From the NCBI GenBank assembly GCA_000753945.1, contig JQOA01000073.1, positions 4,032-16,975 on the forward strand: 12,944 bases of DNA, written 5' to 3'. The notes below the pieces were generated by a model. That model was given only the letters and a program-made list of their open reading frames with translations. It made no database searches and had not been told where the DNA came from. Origin of the DNA: Smithella sp. D17 (lineage in GTDB: Bacteria > Desulfobacterota > Syntrophia > Syntrophales > Smithellaceae). How positions within the stretch are numbered: the stretch's first letter is position 1; every line of letters starts with the position of its first letter. Shown here one piece after another: positions 1 through 4,904 of the stretch. A program made the translations under genes and the position numbers.

Positions 1-1
1 T

Positions 2-139
2 TACGGTCACTGGTTTTACTGCCGGGGGCGCGATAAAGAAAATGGTCCGCATACCACAAAACCGCAATGGTGGCTTTTTACTAAAGACTCCGACCTGGCG
101 TTTAAAACGGCGAAAATGCACATAGAAAAAAGCGGATAA
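2..139 (+). CDS. C-terminal end of an unidentified protein (5' end outside window)
   Basis: The frame that starts at base 2 is open from the window edge to a TAA at 137-139 and encodes about 45 residues rich in aromatic and basic amino acids (Y-G-H-W-F-Y-C near the beginning, P-Q-W-W in the middle, ending M-H-I-E-K-S-G). No start codon lies inside the window, so it is read as the 3' end of a gene that begins upstream. I do not recognise the family. The RlpA-like lipoprotein remnant starts 18 bases after its stop on the same strand, so the two could have been co-transcribed. A chance open frame cannot be excluded because the piece is short. Confidence 0.4.
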   Translation, partial: YGHWFYCRGRDKENGPHTTKPQWWLFTKDSDLAFKTAKMHIEKSG

Positions 140-157
140 TCATGGAAAGGTGATATG

Positions 158-459
158 ATGAAAAACAAATCAATTTTTACCCTCTCTATTGTATATCTCG
201 TTATGCTTTTCTTAATCAGCGGATGCCAGACTATCCCACAAGCACAAAAGGCGGAGGAACCAAATCCTGCACAGGAATAATAATCAAATATTCAGAACCG
301 GATGGTTCGGTGGGAATAGCCCGCTACTACAAGAAACGATACAATGGAAGAAAAACAACTTCCGGCGAAATCTACAGTTCGAAAAAGCTGACAGCAGGGA
401 AATACAAACGTTTGGATTATTTTTTTACCTTAAAAGATTTCTCCCTTTGGTCGAAATGA
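158..459 (+). pseudogene. rlpA: RlpA-like lipoprotein remnant (frameshifted and truncated)
   Basis: From ATG 158, preceded by GGAAAGG at 144-150, the frame encodes a short lipoprotein signal peptide: M-K-N-K, a hydrophobic stretch, and the lipobox L-I-S-G-C at codons ending at 226. That frame stops at 278-280. In the next frame, bases 223-459 encode V-G-I-A-R-Y-Y, then N-G-R-K-T-T-S-G-E-I-Y and K-K-L-T-A-G, which closely resembles the start of the double-psi beta-barrel of rare lipoprotein A (family pattern G-x-A-S-x-Y, H-G-R-K-T-A-S-G-E, A-L-T-A-A-H). RlpA proteins are outer-membrane-linked septal peptidoglycan lytic transglycosylases. Signal peptide and domain are separated by one frameshift between about 225 and 285. 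The domain stops after roughly 35 residues, before the V-R-V-N-D-R-G-P part that completes the barrel. The remnant cannot make a working RlpA. An intact upstream start at ATG 155 is also possible. Confidence 0.72.
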
Positions 460-505
460 CAAATTAATAATTATTCAAAGATCTGTGTTTTGAACACTGA
501 AAATA

Positions 506-778
506 ATGGGCATGAACAACCGTTTGGCCTTTACAATTGCCAATGCCGCATTTGCCTCCATTCTCGAAATATTCCTGGTGCGGACGCCGACATTTGTCTG
601 GGTTTACGGATGGTGGGGCGCCTTCCCGGTTTTTGTGACGGTATACATTCCGTTCTTCGCTGCCGCCTGTTACGTGCATGATTGGCAATCACGGACGCAA
701 AAACTTTTTATCGGTTCGCTTTTCACCATCAACGCCATTGCGCTAATCGTATTTGCCGGAATCCTGAAATGGATTTAA
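506..778 (+). CDS. Small integral membrane protein, possibly a C-terminal fragment
   Basis: This 90-residue frame encodes three hydrophobic stretches, at roughly residues 7-26, 30-58 and 66-88. They are separated by short polar loops, including H-D-W-Q-S-R-T-Q-K between the second and third, and the protein ends K-W-I. A multi-pass inner-membrane location follows from this. I do not recognise a named family. The start is poorly supported: neither ATG 506 nor ATG 512 has a convincing ribosome binding site, and the same frame is closed by a TGA at 491-493. It may therefore be the C-terminal part of a larger membrane protein whose 5' end was lost together with the neighbouring rlpA-like remnant. 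The lipoprotein gene that follows begins 32 bases after its stop. Confidence 0.5.
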   Translation: MGMNNRLAFTIANAAFASILEIFLVRTPTFVWVYGWWGAFPVFVTVYIPFFAAACYVHDWQSRTQKLFIGSLFTINAIALIVFAGILKWI

Positions 779-810
779 TGGTATCAGATCATCAGAAAGC
801 AGGAGGAAAT

Positions 811-1514
811 ATGAAAACTTTACGTTTTAAAACCTCTCCACTGCCGGTATATTTAGTCATATTATTTTTTGCTGTCTCATGCCTGACCCTCACTTCTTGC
901 AGCAAAGACAGCTCCGCCAGTATAGACCCGCAGACCGAATATAACGCGGCAGTCCAGGACGCGCAGACAATGACCTCCGCAAAAATCTCAAAAAATCTAA
1001 CCGCTATTGTTCCTGAAAATACGAATCTCATCTTCGGGTTGCCCAGTCTCCCGGTTTGCCTCCTCCTGCTGCAACACAGACACTGGAAAACACGTGCATC
1101 CTCGAACTGTATGTCTCCCCTGCCGACCTTTTCCGGCCATCGGCAGACCCGGAAGTTTCCGATCATGAGGCGGAGTTGGCATTTCCCGCTGATGGATTCC
1201 GAAAATTTGACGATACGCTTCTCATTTATTCGGAAATGCCCTGTGACCCAAACTACTGTGACAATTGCACAGGGTCCGGAAAGTGCGGGATGACCTTTTA
1301 CCGGAAATGGTATAGCAACCGCAGAACCTATGTCTATTCGCAGACGTCTGTGAATAGCCCTTATCCCTGGACAGCGCCCGGCTACACTTATGATGGGGGA
1401 AATCCAATTCCTCCACATTTCGGTTTGAGTGAATTTGTAATCAATAGCGGAACAATGGGGATTGATGTTTTTATTAAATCATGCAAATGGACAGGAGAAT
1501 ATTTCAGCAACTGA
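811..1514 (+). pseudogene. Lipoprotein of unknown function split by a single-base frameshift
   Basis: ATG 811 follows a perfect AGGAGG at 801-806. The N-terminus is a lipoprotein signal: basic M-K-T-L-R-F-K, a long hydrophobic core, then L-T-S-C as lipobox, followed by a Ser/Asp-rich linker. The frame reads sensibly to about base 1030 (V-P-E-N-T-N-L-I) and then becomes unlikely protein. The frame one base earlier, closed by a TGA at 1014-1016 and open from 1017, continues with V-A-Q-S-P-G-L-P-P-P and runs to TGA 1512-1514. Joined, the two parts give a protein of about 234 residues. The C-terminal half has a cysteine cluster C-x4-C-x2-C-x5-C near bases 1240-1288 and many Tyr/Trp/Pro residues. 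No family is recognised. It would sit in the outer or inner membrane facing the periplasm. Decay or a sequencing indel could explain the break. Confidence 0.65.
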
Positions 1515-1533
1515 AAAAGAGGACCTGACTTTT

Positions 1534-1539
1534 AAGGAG
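1534..1539 (+). promoter_or_regulatory. Ribosome binding site of the enoyl-CoA hydratase-like gene
   Basis: AAGGAG lies six bases before ATG 1546 and fixes that start, giving an N-terminus M-N-D-Y-G-I typical of crotonase-fold proteins. Confidence 0.7.
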
Positions 1540-1545
1540 TTATAG

Positions 1546-2079
1546 ATGAATGATTACGGTATCAGTCTGAAGCGACAGGAACACATAGCCATCATTACTT
1601 TCGAACGGCCGGTAAAACAAAATGCTCTCGACCAGCACATGTTCGACAGTCTGGATAAGGTGGTTGCCGAACTCAAGGGCAACCTGCCGCGGGTTATTGT
1701 CCTCACCGGTGCCAGCGACAAGGCTTTCTGCGCAGGATTTGACGTGAATCCGGAAAATCCTTTACTTAAACCATTATCAACCGCTATGGAGAGACACGAC
1801 AAAGGCCCGGCGTATGACCTCATCCACCGCATCAGTGCACCGGGCAAAGCTCTTGAGGAAGCATTGTCCCTTGCTCTTTCCATCACGCAAAACGGTCCCC
1901 GATCTGTGCGCCATGCCCTATACATGATCAGAAAAACCGGCGATTTGACAACCCAGGAGACCTTGGAGTTGGAGACGGAAGCAGCAGCTACCCTCATTGC
2001 GAGTGGTGAAAGCATCCACGGAATTTCCGCCTTTCTCACGCGGCAGAAGCCAGAGTTCCCGGAACCAGGAGAATCCTGA
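1546..2079 (+). CDS. Enoyl-CoA hydratase/isomerase family protein with internal deletion
   Basis: The 177-residue product begins like a crotonase-superfamily protein: a beta strand I-A-I-I-T-F-E-R-P, then Q-N-A-L at about residues 25-28, and the first oxyanion-hole segment A-F-C-A-G-F-D at residues 60-66. The C-terminal helices (G-K-A-L-E-E-A-L onward, about residues 100-170) also look normal. What is missing is the centre. Family members are about 250-260 residues and carry a second oxyanion-hole loop (P-x-x-A-A-x-x-G-x-x-x-G-G-G) and catalytic acidic residues between these parts; here D-L-I-H-R-I at residues 91-96 joins directly to S-A-P-G-K. About 75-85 residues have been removed without breaking the frame. 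The enzyme would normally hydrate or isomerise acyl-CoA thioesters in the cytoplasm, but this copy is almost certainly inactive. The corA start follows 81 bases later. Confidence 0.8.
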   Translation: MNDYGISLKRQEHIAIITFERPVKQNALDQHMFDSLDKVVAELKGNLPRVIVLTGASDKAFCAGFDVNPENPLLKPLSTAMERHDKGPAYDLIHRISAPGKALEEALSLALSITQNGPRSVRHALYMIRKTGDLTTQETLELETEAAATLIASGESIHGISAFLTRQKPEFPEPGES

Positions 2080-2160
2080 GATGAAGTTGAGCTATTCCCC
2101 AAAGTTTAAGGCTGTATGCCCATGGTACAAGATGCACATTTTAAGTTAATGGAGGCAGTC

Positions 2161-3163
2161 ATGTCCGAATCACAATTTTATCATATTTCCCCGAAAGGAA
2201 AACTCACCAGCGTAGCAACTGTTGATGACGCGCTGGCTGCGGCAAAGAACGGCGGCTTTTTTTTGGCTGAATTATTGCCAGCCAAAGAAAGAGGAACTCT
2301 CGATTCTTATCGGTCTTTTGGATCTCCATCATCTTGCTATTGAGGATTGTTTAAACGAAGACCAGATTCCCAAGATGGAAGACTTTCCCCGGAATACTTT
2401 TATTATCTTCAATACCTTTGGATATTCAAACAAAATACTTTCGATCGGCGAGATCGATCTGTTTATCGGCGAAAATTTTCTGGTGACAGTCAGCCAGCGC
2501 GATTCCGACAATCGCCGGATTTTGGATGGCATTGAGCACATCATGGAGACAGACATGGAGAGCGCCCGGCACGGACCGGCGTTCCTGATGCACGTCATCC
2601 TGGACCATGTTGTGGAGAAGTTTCTGGCCATTGAAGCGCTGGAAGATGAACTGGACACCCAGGAAGAAACCATGCTGGCCAGCGTTTCCAATTTCAACCC
2701 CGCCGAGATGATCCGATTGCGTCGCGACCTTTTGAACCTCCGCAAGAGTCTCTTCCATGAGCGGGAAATCCTCGTTAAGATCTGCCGCAAAGACTGTCCC
2801 TTCATACCGGAAAAAGCCATCTATCACTATCGGGACATCTACGACCATCTTACAAAATTCTTCGAGTTGACTGAATCTTATCGTGAAATAGTCACCAGTC
2901 TCATGGACATGTATCTGTCGATGCTCAACAACCAGATGACGAAAGCCGCCAACCAGACAAACAAGGCAGTCCGGAGGCTGACCTTCATCACCACGATCTT
3001 TATGCCGCTCACACTCCTGGCCGGAATCGGCGGGATGTCCGAGTGGTCTATGATGACTGGACCTCATAACTGGAAAATTGCTTATCCGGCTTTTTTGTCG
3101 GCTATGGTGGTAATCGGTTTTGCCAACTACTTTGTGCTCAAGTGGCTTGAAAGGAAAAAATGA
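2161..3163 (+). pseudogene. corA: CorA-family divalent cation transporter with frameshift in an 8-T run
   Basis: ATG 2161 sits five bases after GGAGG (2151-2155). The first about 32 residues are in this frame, up to N-G-G-F-F at a run of eight T (2257-2264). Continuing in the next frame gives F-F-W-L-N-Y-C-Q-P, then L-D-L-H-H-L-A-I-E-D-C, a long helical cytoplasmic domain and two C-terminal membrane helices ending at TGA 3161-3163. With seven T the protein would be 333 residues, the usual CorA length. The signature loop between the two helices, normally G-M-N, reads G-G-M-S-E here, as in one subgroup of the CorA (2-TM-GxN) superfamily, so the ion specificity is uncertain. The protein would form a homopentameric inner-membrane channel for Mg2+ or a related ion. 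The one-base excess could be mutation, sequencing error, or something bypassed by transcriptional slippage on the T run. Confidence 0.85.
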
Positions 3164-3225
3164 TGATGGAACGGATGTTCGCTGGAATAAACAGCAATAA
3201 AGCCTAACATCGTAACATCCCGCTT

Positions 3226-3250
3226 TATATGAAGAAGCGTCATATATTTT
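3226..3250 (+). terminator. Weak AT-rich hairpin with T run after corA
   Basis: TATATGA (3226-3232) and TCATATA (3240-3246) form a perfect 7-bp stem with a 7-base loop, followed by TTTT. It lies about 60 bases after the corA stop and before the csp promoter. The stem is A/T only, so termination would be weak. Confidence 0.35.
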
Positions 3251-3292
3251 CACCATATTGTTTACACAAAACGTTATCCATGCAAATAAAGG

Positions 3293-3321
3293 TTGACTAT
3301 TATGCGCTATTGCTGTAGTGT
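3293..3321 (+). promoter_or_regulatory. Probable sigma-70 promoter for the cold-shock gene
   Basis: TTGACT at 3293-3298 matches the -35 consensus at five of six positions. It is separated by 17 bases from TAGTGT at 3316-3321, a poor -10 (three of six). Transcription from here would give a leader of about 255 bases before the csp start, in line with the long leaders known for cspA-type genes. Confidence 0.45.
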
Positions 3322-3397
3322 GCGGTTAATTTCGGATACTTATAAATAAGATGCGAAGATAAGAGTTGGATTTAGACATTTTGAAGCACATAGGCTA

Positions 3398-3432
3398 GCT
3401 ACCAGGTACTTTGGAATCTTGGTGGCTTTTTT
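3398..3432 (+). terminator. Terminator/attenuator-like hairpin inside the csp leader
   Basis: GCTACCA (3398-3404) pairs with TGGTGGC (3420-3426) with one G-U wobble, and TTTTTT follows at 3427-3432. The shape is that of an intrinsic terminator, but it lies between the putative csp promoter and the csp gene. It could act as an attenuator, or end a transcript arriving from corA. Confidence 0.5.
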
Positions 3433-3435
3433 ATT

Positions 3436-3553
3436 GTGAGACTCAAATGCCGAAAGCGTAGCGCAATGGATTTGGTAAGTCGAATCCCGATTTTATCGGG
3501 ACAAAGCGGAGGGTATTATACCCGTGGCTTCGGTCATCGTGCTGATTCGACTT
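3436..3553 (+). ncRNA. Structured leader element of csp (copy 1 of a repeated element)
   Basis: The element opens with TGAGACTCAAAT. A first stem follows: CAAAT (3444-3448) with ATTTG (3470-3474), extended by C-C-G with T-G-G around a bulged G, and a loop containing AAGCGTAG. Then AAGTCGAAT (3477-3485) pairs perfectly with ATTCGACTT (3545-3553). This outer stem encloses three hairpins: CCCGAT/ATCGGG (3486-3500), GGGTA/TACCC (3511-3523), and GTGGC/GTCAT (3524-3537) capped by a C(UUCG)G tetraloop. Together they make a four-way junction that ends 13 bases before the csp Shine-Dalgarno sequence. A second copy of the first half lies upstream of tex (4681-4756). I know of no named RNA family that fits. 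A role as a thermosensor or cis-regulator of csp is inference from position. Confidence 0.55.
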
Positions 3554-3583
3554 TTAAAAATTTATGAAAGGAGGATTAGAACT

Positions 3584-3799
3584 ATGGCAGAAGGTAAAGT
3601 AAAATGGTTTAACGAAAAGAAAGGCTTCGGGTTCATCGAAAAGGACAGCGGTGGTGATGTATTTGTTCATTTCAACGCTATTCAAGCCAGCGGCTTCAAG
3701 ACGTTAAATGAAGGCCAGCGTGTCAGTTTCGACATCACTGAGGGCCCGAAAGGTCCGTCAGCAGAAAAACGTGCAGGCACTGTAATCAAATCATGTTAA
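3584..3799 (+). CDS. CspA-family cold-shock protein
   Basis: The 71-residue product is a single cold-shock domain, a five-stranded OB fold that binds single-stranded RNA/DNA and melts mRNA structure. Visible features are K-V-K-W-F-N at residues 5-10, the RNP1 motif K-G-F-G-F-I at 13-18 and RNP2 V-F-V-H-F at 26-30. The end, G-T-V-I-K-S-C, is slightly unusual in having a terminal cysteine. ATG 3584 is chosen because AAAGGAGG lies at 3567-3574, nine bases upstream. A longer in-frame start at 3524 (GTG) lies inside the structured leader and is rejected. The gene has its own putative promoter, a long structured leader and its own terminator, so it is probably monocistronic and regulated after transcription starts, as cspA homologues are. 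Length and motifs are entirely normal. Confidence 0.97.
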   Translation: MAEGKVKWFNEKKGFGFIEKDSGGDVFVHFNAIQASGFKTLNEGQRVSFDITEGPKGPSAEKRAGTVIKSC

Positions 3800-3804
3800 C
3801 AGAG

Positions 3805-3848
3805 AAGGCACTCCATGAAATCAGTTTCCCGGAGTGCCTTTCTATTTT
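3805..3848 (+). terminator. Rho-independent terminator of csp
   Basis: AAGGCACTCC (3805-3814) and GGAGTGCCTT (3831-3840) form a perfect 10-bp stem, followed by TCTATTTT. It lies five bases after the csp stop codon and is the best intrinsic terminator in the window. Confidence 0.9.
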
Positions 3849-3894
3849 CAACCTGTTCAGTAACTCCTGAAAGAAAGGCAAACAGGCATTAAAA

Positions 3895-4086
3895 ATGGGA
3901 AACCCCATGTACAACTTTGGAAAAAACGCGAAAGAAAAAGCAAAACAGCAGAAACAAATGGATAAGGCCGAAAAGCGCCGGATAGCTAAGCAGAGTAAGG
4001 CCAATATAAAGTCGGGCACACCGGACAAAAACTCAGTTCCAGCCGAATCGAACCGGGTGGCAGATATCGCCGACGGCACGGCATAA
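3895..4086 (+). CDS. Small lysine-rich hypothetical protein
   Basis: This 63-residue product starts M-G-N-P-M-Y-N-F-G-K-N-A-K-E-K-A-K and continues with a strongly basic, probably helical segment of K, Q and R residues to about residue 40. An acidic, polar tail follows, ending A-D-I-A-D-G-T-A. It has no signal peptide or membrane segment and should be cytoplasmic. The charge suggests nucleic-acid or ribosome association, but that is only inference. The start is ambiguous: ATG 3895 has a weak AGG upstream, while ATG 3907 (M-Y-N-F-G-K) is preceded by GGGA and would give a more compact protein of 59 residues. It follows the csp terminator by about 45 bases and precedes another tiny basic protein, suggesting a small-gene cluster. 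No named family is recognised. Confidence 0.65.
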   Translation: MGNPMYNFGKNAKEKAKQQKQMDKAEKRRIAKQSKANIKSGTPDKNSVPAESNRVADIADGTA

Positions 4087-4142
4087 TCGACCTGCCATTA
4101 AAAAATAACGTTGATGAGTTTATTTAATATTAAGGAGGTATC

Positions 4143-4256
4143 ATGAGCCAGCACAGAAAAGAACGGACAAAGGAATTGGACCGCAAAAGAAGAAGACAGA
4201 AGCAGACCCTGAAGCTCCGGGCAAAAGAGACGAAGCCTTTTCACAAGAAGAAATAG
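4143..4256 (+). CDS. Very small arginine/lysine-rich protein (37 aa)
   Basis: ATG 4143 is preceded four bases upstream by GGAGG within a TAAGGAGGT at 4131-4139, a near-perfect Shine-Dalgarno sequence, which is the main reason to believe in so small a gene. The product, M-S-Q-H-R-K-E-R-T-K-E-L-D-R followed by K-R-R-R-Q-K and ending H-K-K-K, has about half of its residues charged and is overwhelmingly basic. It is too short for a folded domain by itself and probably forms one helix. A ribosome- or RNA-binding role is conceivable but unproven. It stands between two other small genes on the same strand, 56 bases after the first. Confidence 0.6.
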   Translation: MSQHRKERTKELDRKRRRQKQTLKLRAKETKPFHKKK

Positions 4257-4292
4257 GAAAATGACGGGGAAACATGAAAGAGGTATTAAAAT

Positions 4293-4469
4293 ATGAAGGA
4301 TGAGAACGGTCAAGCATTTCCTCATAACGACTATCGGATAAGTAACTGGTGCGAAACAAACCGTGACATCATCGAGGCTTTAATGAACTCAAAGGAATTA
4401 CTCATAAAAACAAGAGAACTTATTTATCAAGAAGGCAATGAGGGTGAGTCAAAATGTGGGAAGTCTTAA
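4293..4469 (+). CDS. Small hypothetical protein (58 aa)
   Basis: The frame from ATG 4293 to TAA 4467-4469 encodes 58 residues: a polar N-terminus (M-K-D-E-N-G-Q-A-F-P-H-N-D-Y), then a probable helix I-I-E-A-L-M-N-S-K-E-L-L-I-K-T-R-E-L-I and a hydrophilic tail. AGAGG lies about eight bases upstream. Its 3' end overlaps the start of the next small gene (ATG 4454) by 16 bases, an arrangement typical of translationally coupled genes and mild support that both are real. The single long amphipathic helix would suit a small regulator or antitoxin-like protein, but no family is recognised and no function is proposed. Confidence 0.45.
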   Translation: MKDENGQAFPHNDYRISNWCETNRDIIEALMNSKELLIKTRELIYQEGNEGESKCGKS

Positions 4470-4645
4470 GTACTGTTGGTAACGATATTAGAAGTGATAG
4501 ACAACAAGTCCTTGGAGGATGGATTGTCAGAACATTTAAAACAAATGAGTATGGTAAAGCGGTGGATCAAGCTTTTGTGAGTGATCCAAATCACAAATGG
4601 AAGGTATATAAGGAACCATCTAAAACAAAGACAAAAAAACCTTAA
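4454..4645 (+). CDS. Small hypothetical protein with G-G-W-I-V-R-T core (63 aa)
   Basis: ATG 4454 overlaps the end of the preceding 58-residue gene by 16 bases and has GGGTGAG a few bases upstream. The protein has a compact beta-type core, Q-Q-V-L-G-G-W-I-V-R-T-F, then A-F-V-S-D-P-N-H-K-W-K-V, and a lysine-rich tail K-T-K-T-K-K-P. The combination of G-G-W-(I/L)-V-R-T with a later V-x-D-P-N-H-x-W resembles small uncharacterised cytoplasmic proteins scattered in bacterial and phage genomes. That is from memory of the pattern, not a search. No signal peptide or membrane segment is present. It is the last of four small genes between csp and tex. Confidence 0.55.
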   Translation: MWEVLSTVGNDIRSDRQQVLGGWIVRTFKTNEYGKAVDQAFVSDPNHKWKVYKEPSKTKTKKP

Positions 4646-4680
4646 TAAGACTCGCTGACTATAGGAAGCGCTAGGCGTAA

Positions 4681-4756
4681 TGAGACTCAAATTTCATAAG
4701 CGTAGAGTGATGAAATTTGTAAGTCGAATTATCCCAGGCACGTGGTGCCGTGGGAC
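4681..4756 (+). ncRNA. Structured element upstream of tex (copy 2 of the csp-leader element)
   Basis: The sequence begins TGAGACTCAAAT exactly as in the csp leader (3437 onward). CAAATTTCAT (4688-4697) pairs perfectly with ATGAAATTTG (4710-4719), and the 12-base loop starts AAGCGTAG, as in copy 1. Next comes TAAGTCGAAT (4720-4729), identical to copy 1, and then a strong hairpin TCCCA-GGCAC with GTGCC-G-TGGGA (4732-4755) ending GGGAC. The first stem differs in sequence from copy 1 but still pairs, as selection on RNA structure would predict. The outer stem partner and the two further hairpins of copy 1 are absent. It lies 149 bases before the tex start. Confidence 0.5.
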
Positions 4757-4787
4757 ACCCTTCACTCTTCACCATTCACTCTTAACA
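4757..4787. repeat. CTTCACCATTCA-type intergenic repeat
   Basis: The stretch from ACCCTTCACTCTTCACC to CTTAAC repeats short TTCAC-type units and shares CTTCACCATTCA with bases near 8514-8526. This looks like a low-complexity intergenic repeat dispersed in the genome. No function is evident. Confidence 0.4.
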
Positions 4788-4821
4788 CTTAACTAATGAC
4801 TTAGGACATAGAACTTTTTTA

Positions 4822-4868
4822 AATGAGCAATATTCTGCTCATTGCATCCTTTTATTGCCTGTGATAAT
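4822..4868 (+). promoter_or_regulatory. Inverted repeat and candidate promoter upstream of tex
   Basis: AATGAGCA (4822-4829) and TGCTCATT (4836-4843) form a perfect 8-bp inverted repeat. It overlaps TTGCAT (4842-4847), a possible -35, which is 15 bases before GATAAT (4863-4868); TGT before the latter makes an extended -10. The repeat could be an operator or a short hairpin. If this promoter is the main one, the transcript starts near 4875, downstream of structured element copy 2. Confidence 0.35.
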
Positions 4869-4904
4869 CCTCCCGCCAATCCTCACAAAAACAAAAGGGA
4901 AACC

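Noticed and set aside
437..457. Inverted TTTC/GAAA motif (TTTCTCCCTTTGGTCGAAA) at the end of the rlpA remnant
   Set aside because: It resembles a dispersed intergenic repeat I recall from other genomes, but only one copy is in the window, so I cannot support calling it.
2081..2149. 22-residue frame between the enoyl-CoA hydratase-like gene and corA
   Set aside because: Too short, no ribosome binding site of its own and no recognisable sequence.
3436..3500. tRNA-like reading of GTAAGTCGAATCCC in the csp leader
   Set aside because: No acceptor stem, D-arm or anticodon arm can be placed; the match to a T-arm is local.
3524..3583. Longer N-terminus for the cold-shock protein starting at GTG 3524
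   Set aside because: It lies inside the structured leader and adds residues absent from the family; AAAGGAGG before ATG 3584 decides the start.
4842..4904. TTG start giving tex 21 extra residues
   Set aside because: No ribosome binding site, and the extra residues do not resemble Tex; ATG 4905 has AAAGGGA upstream.
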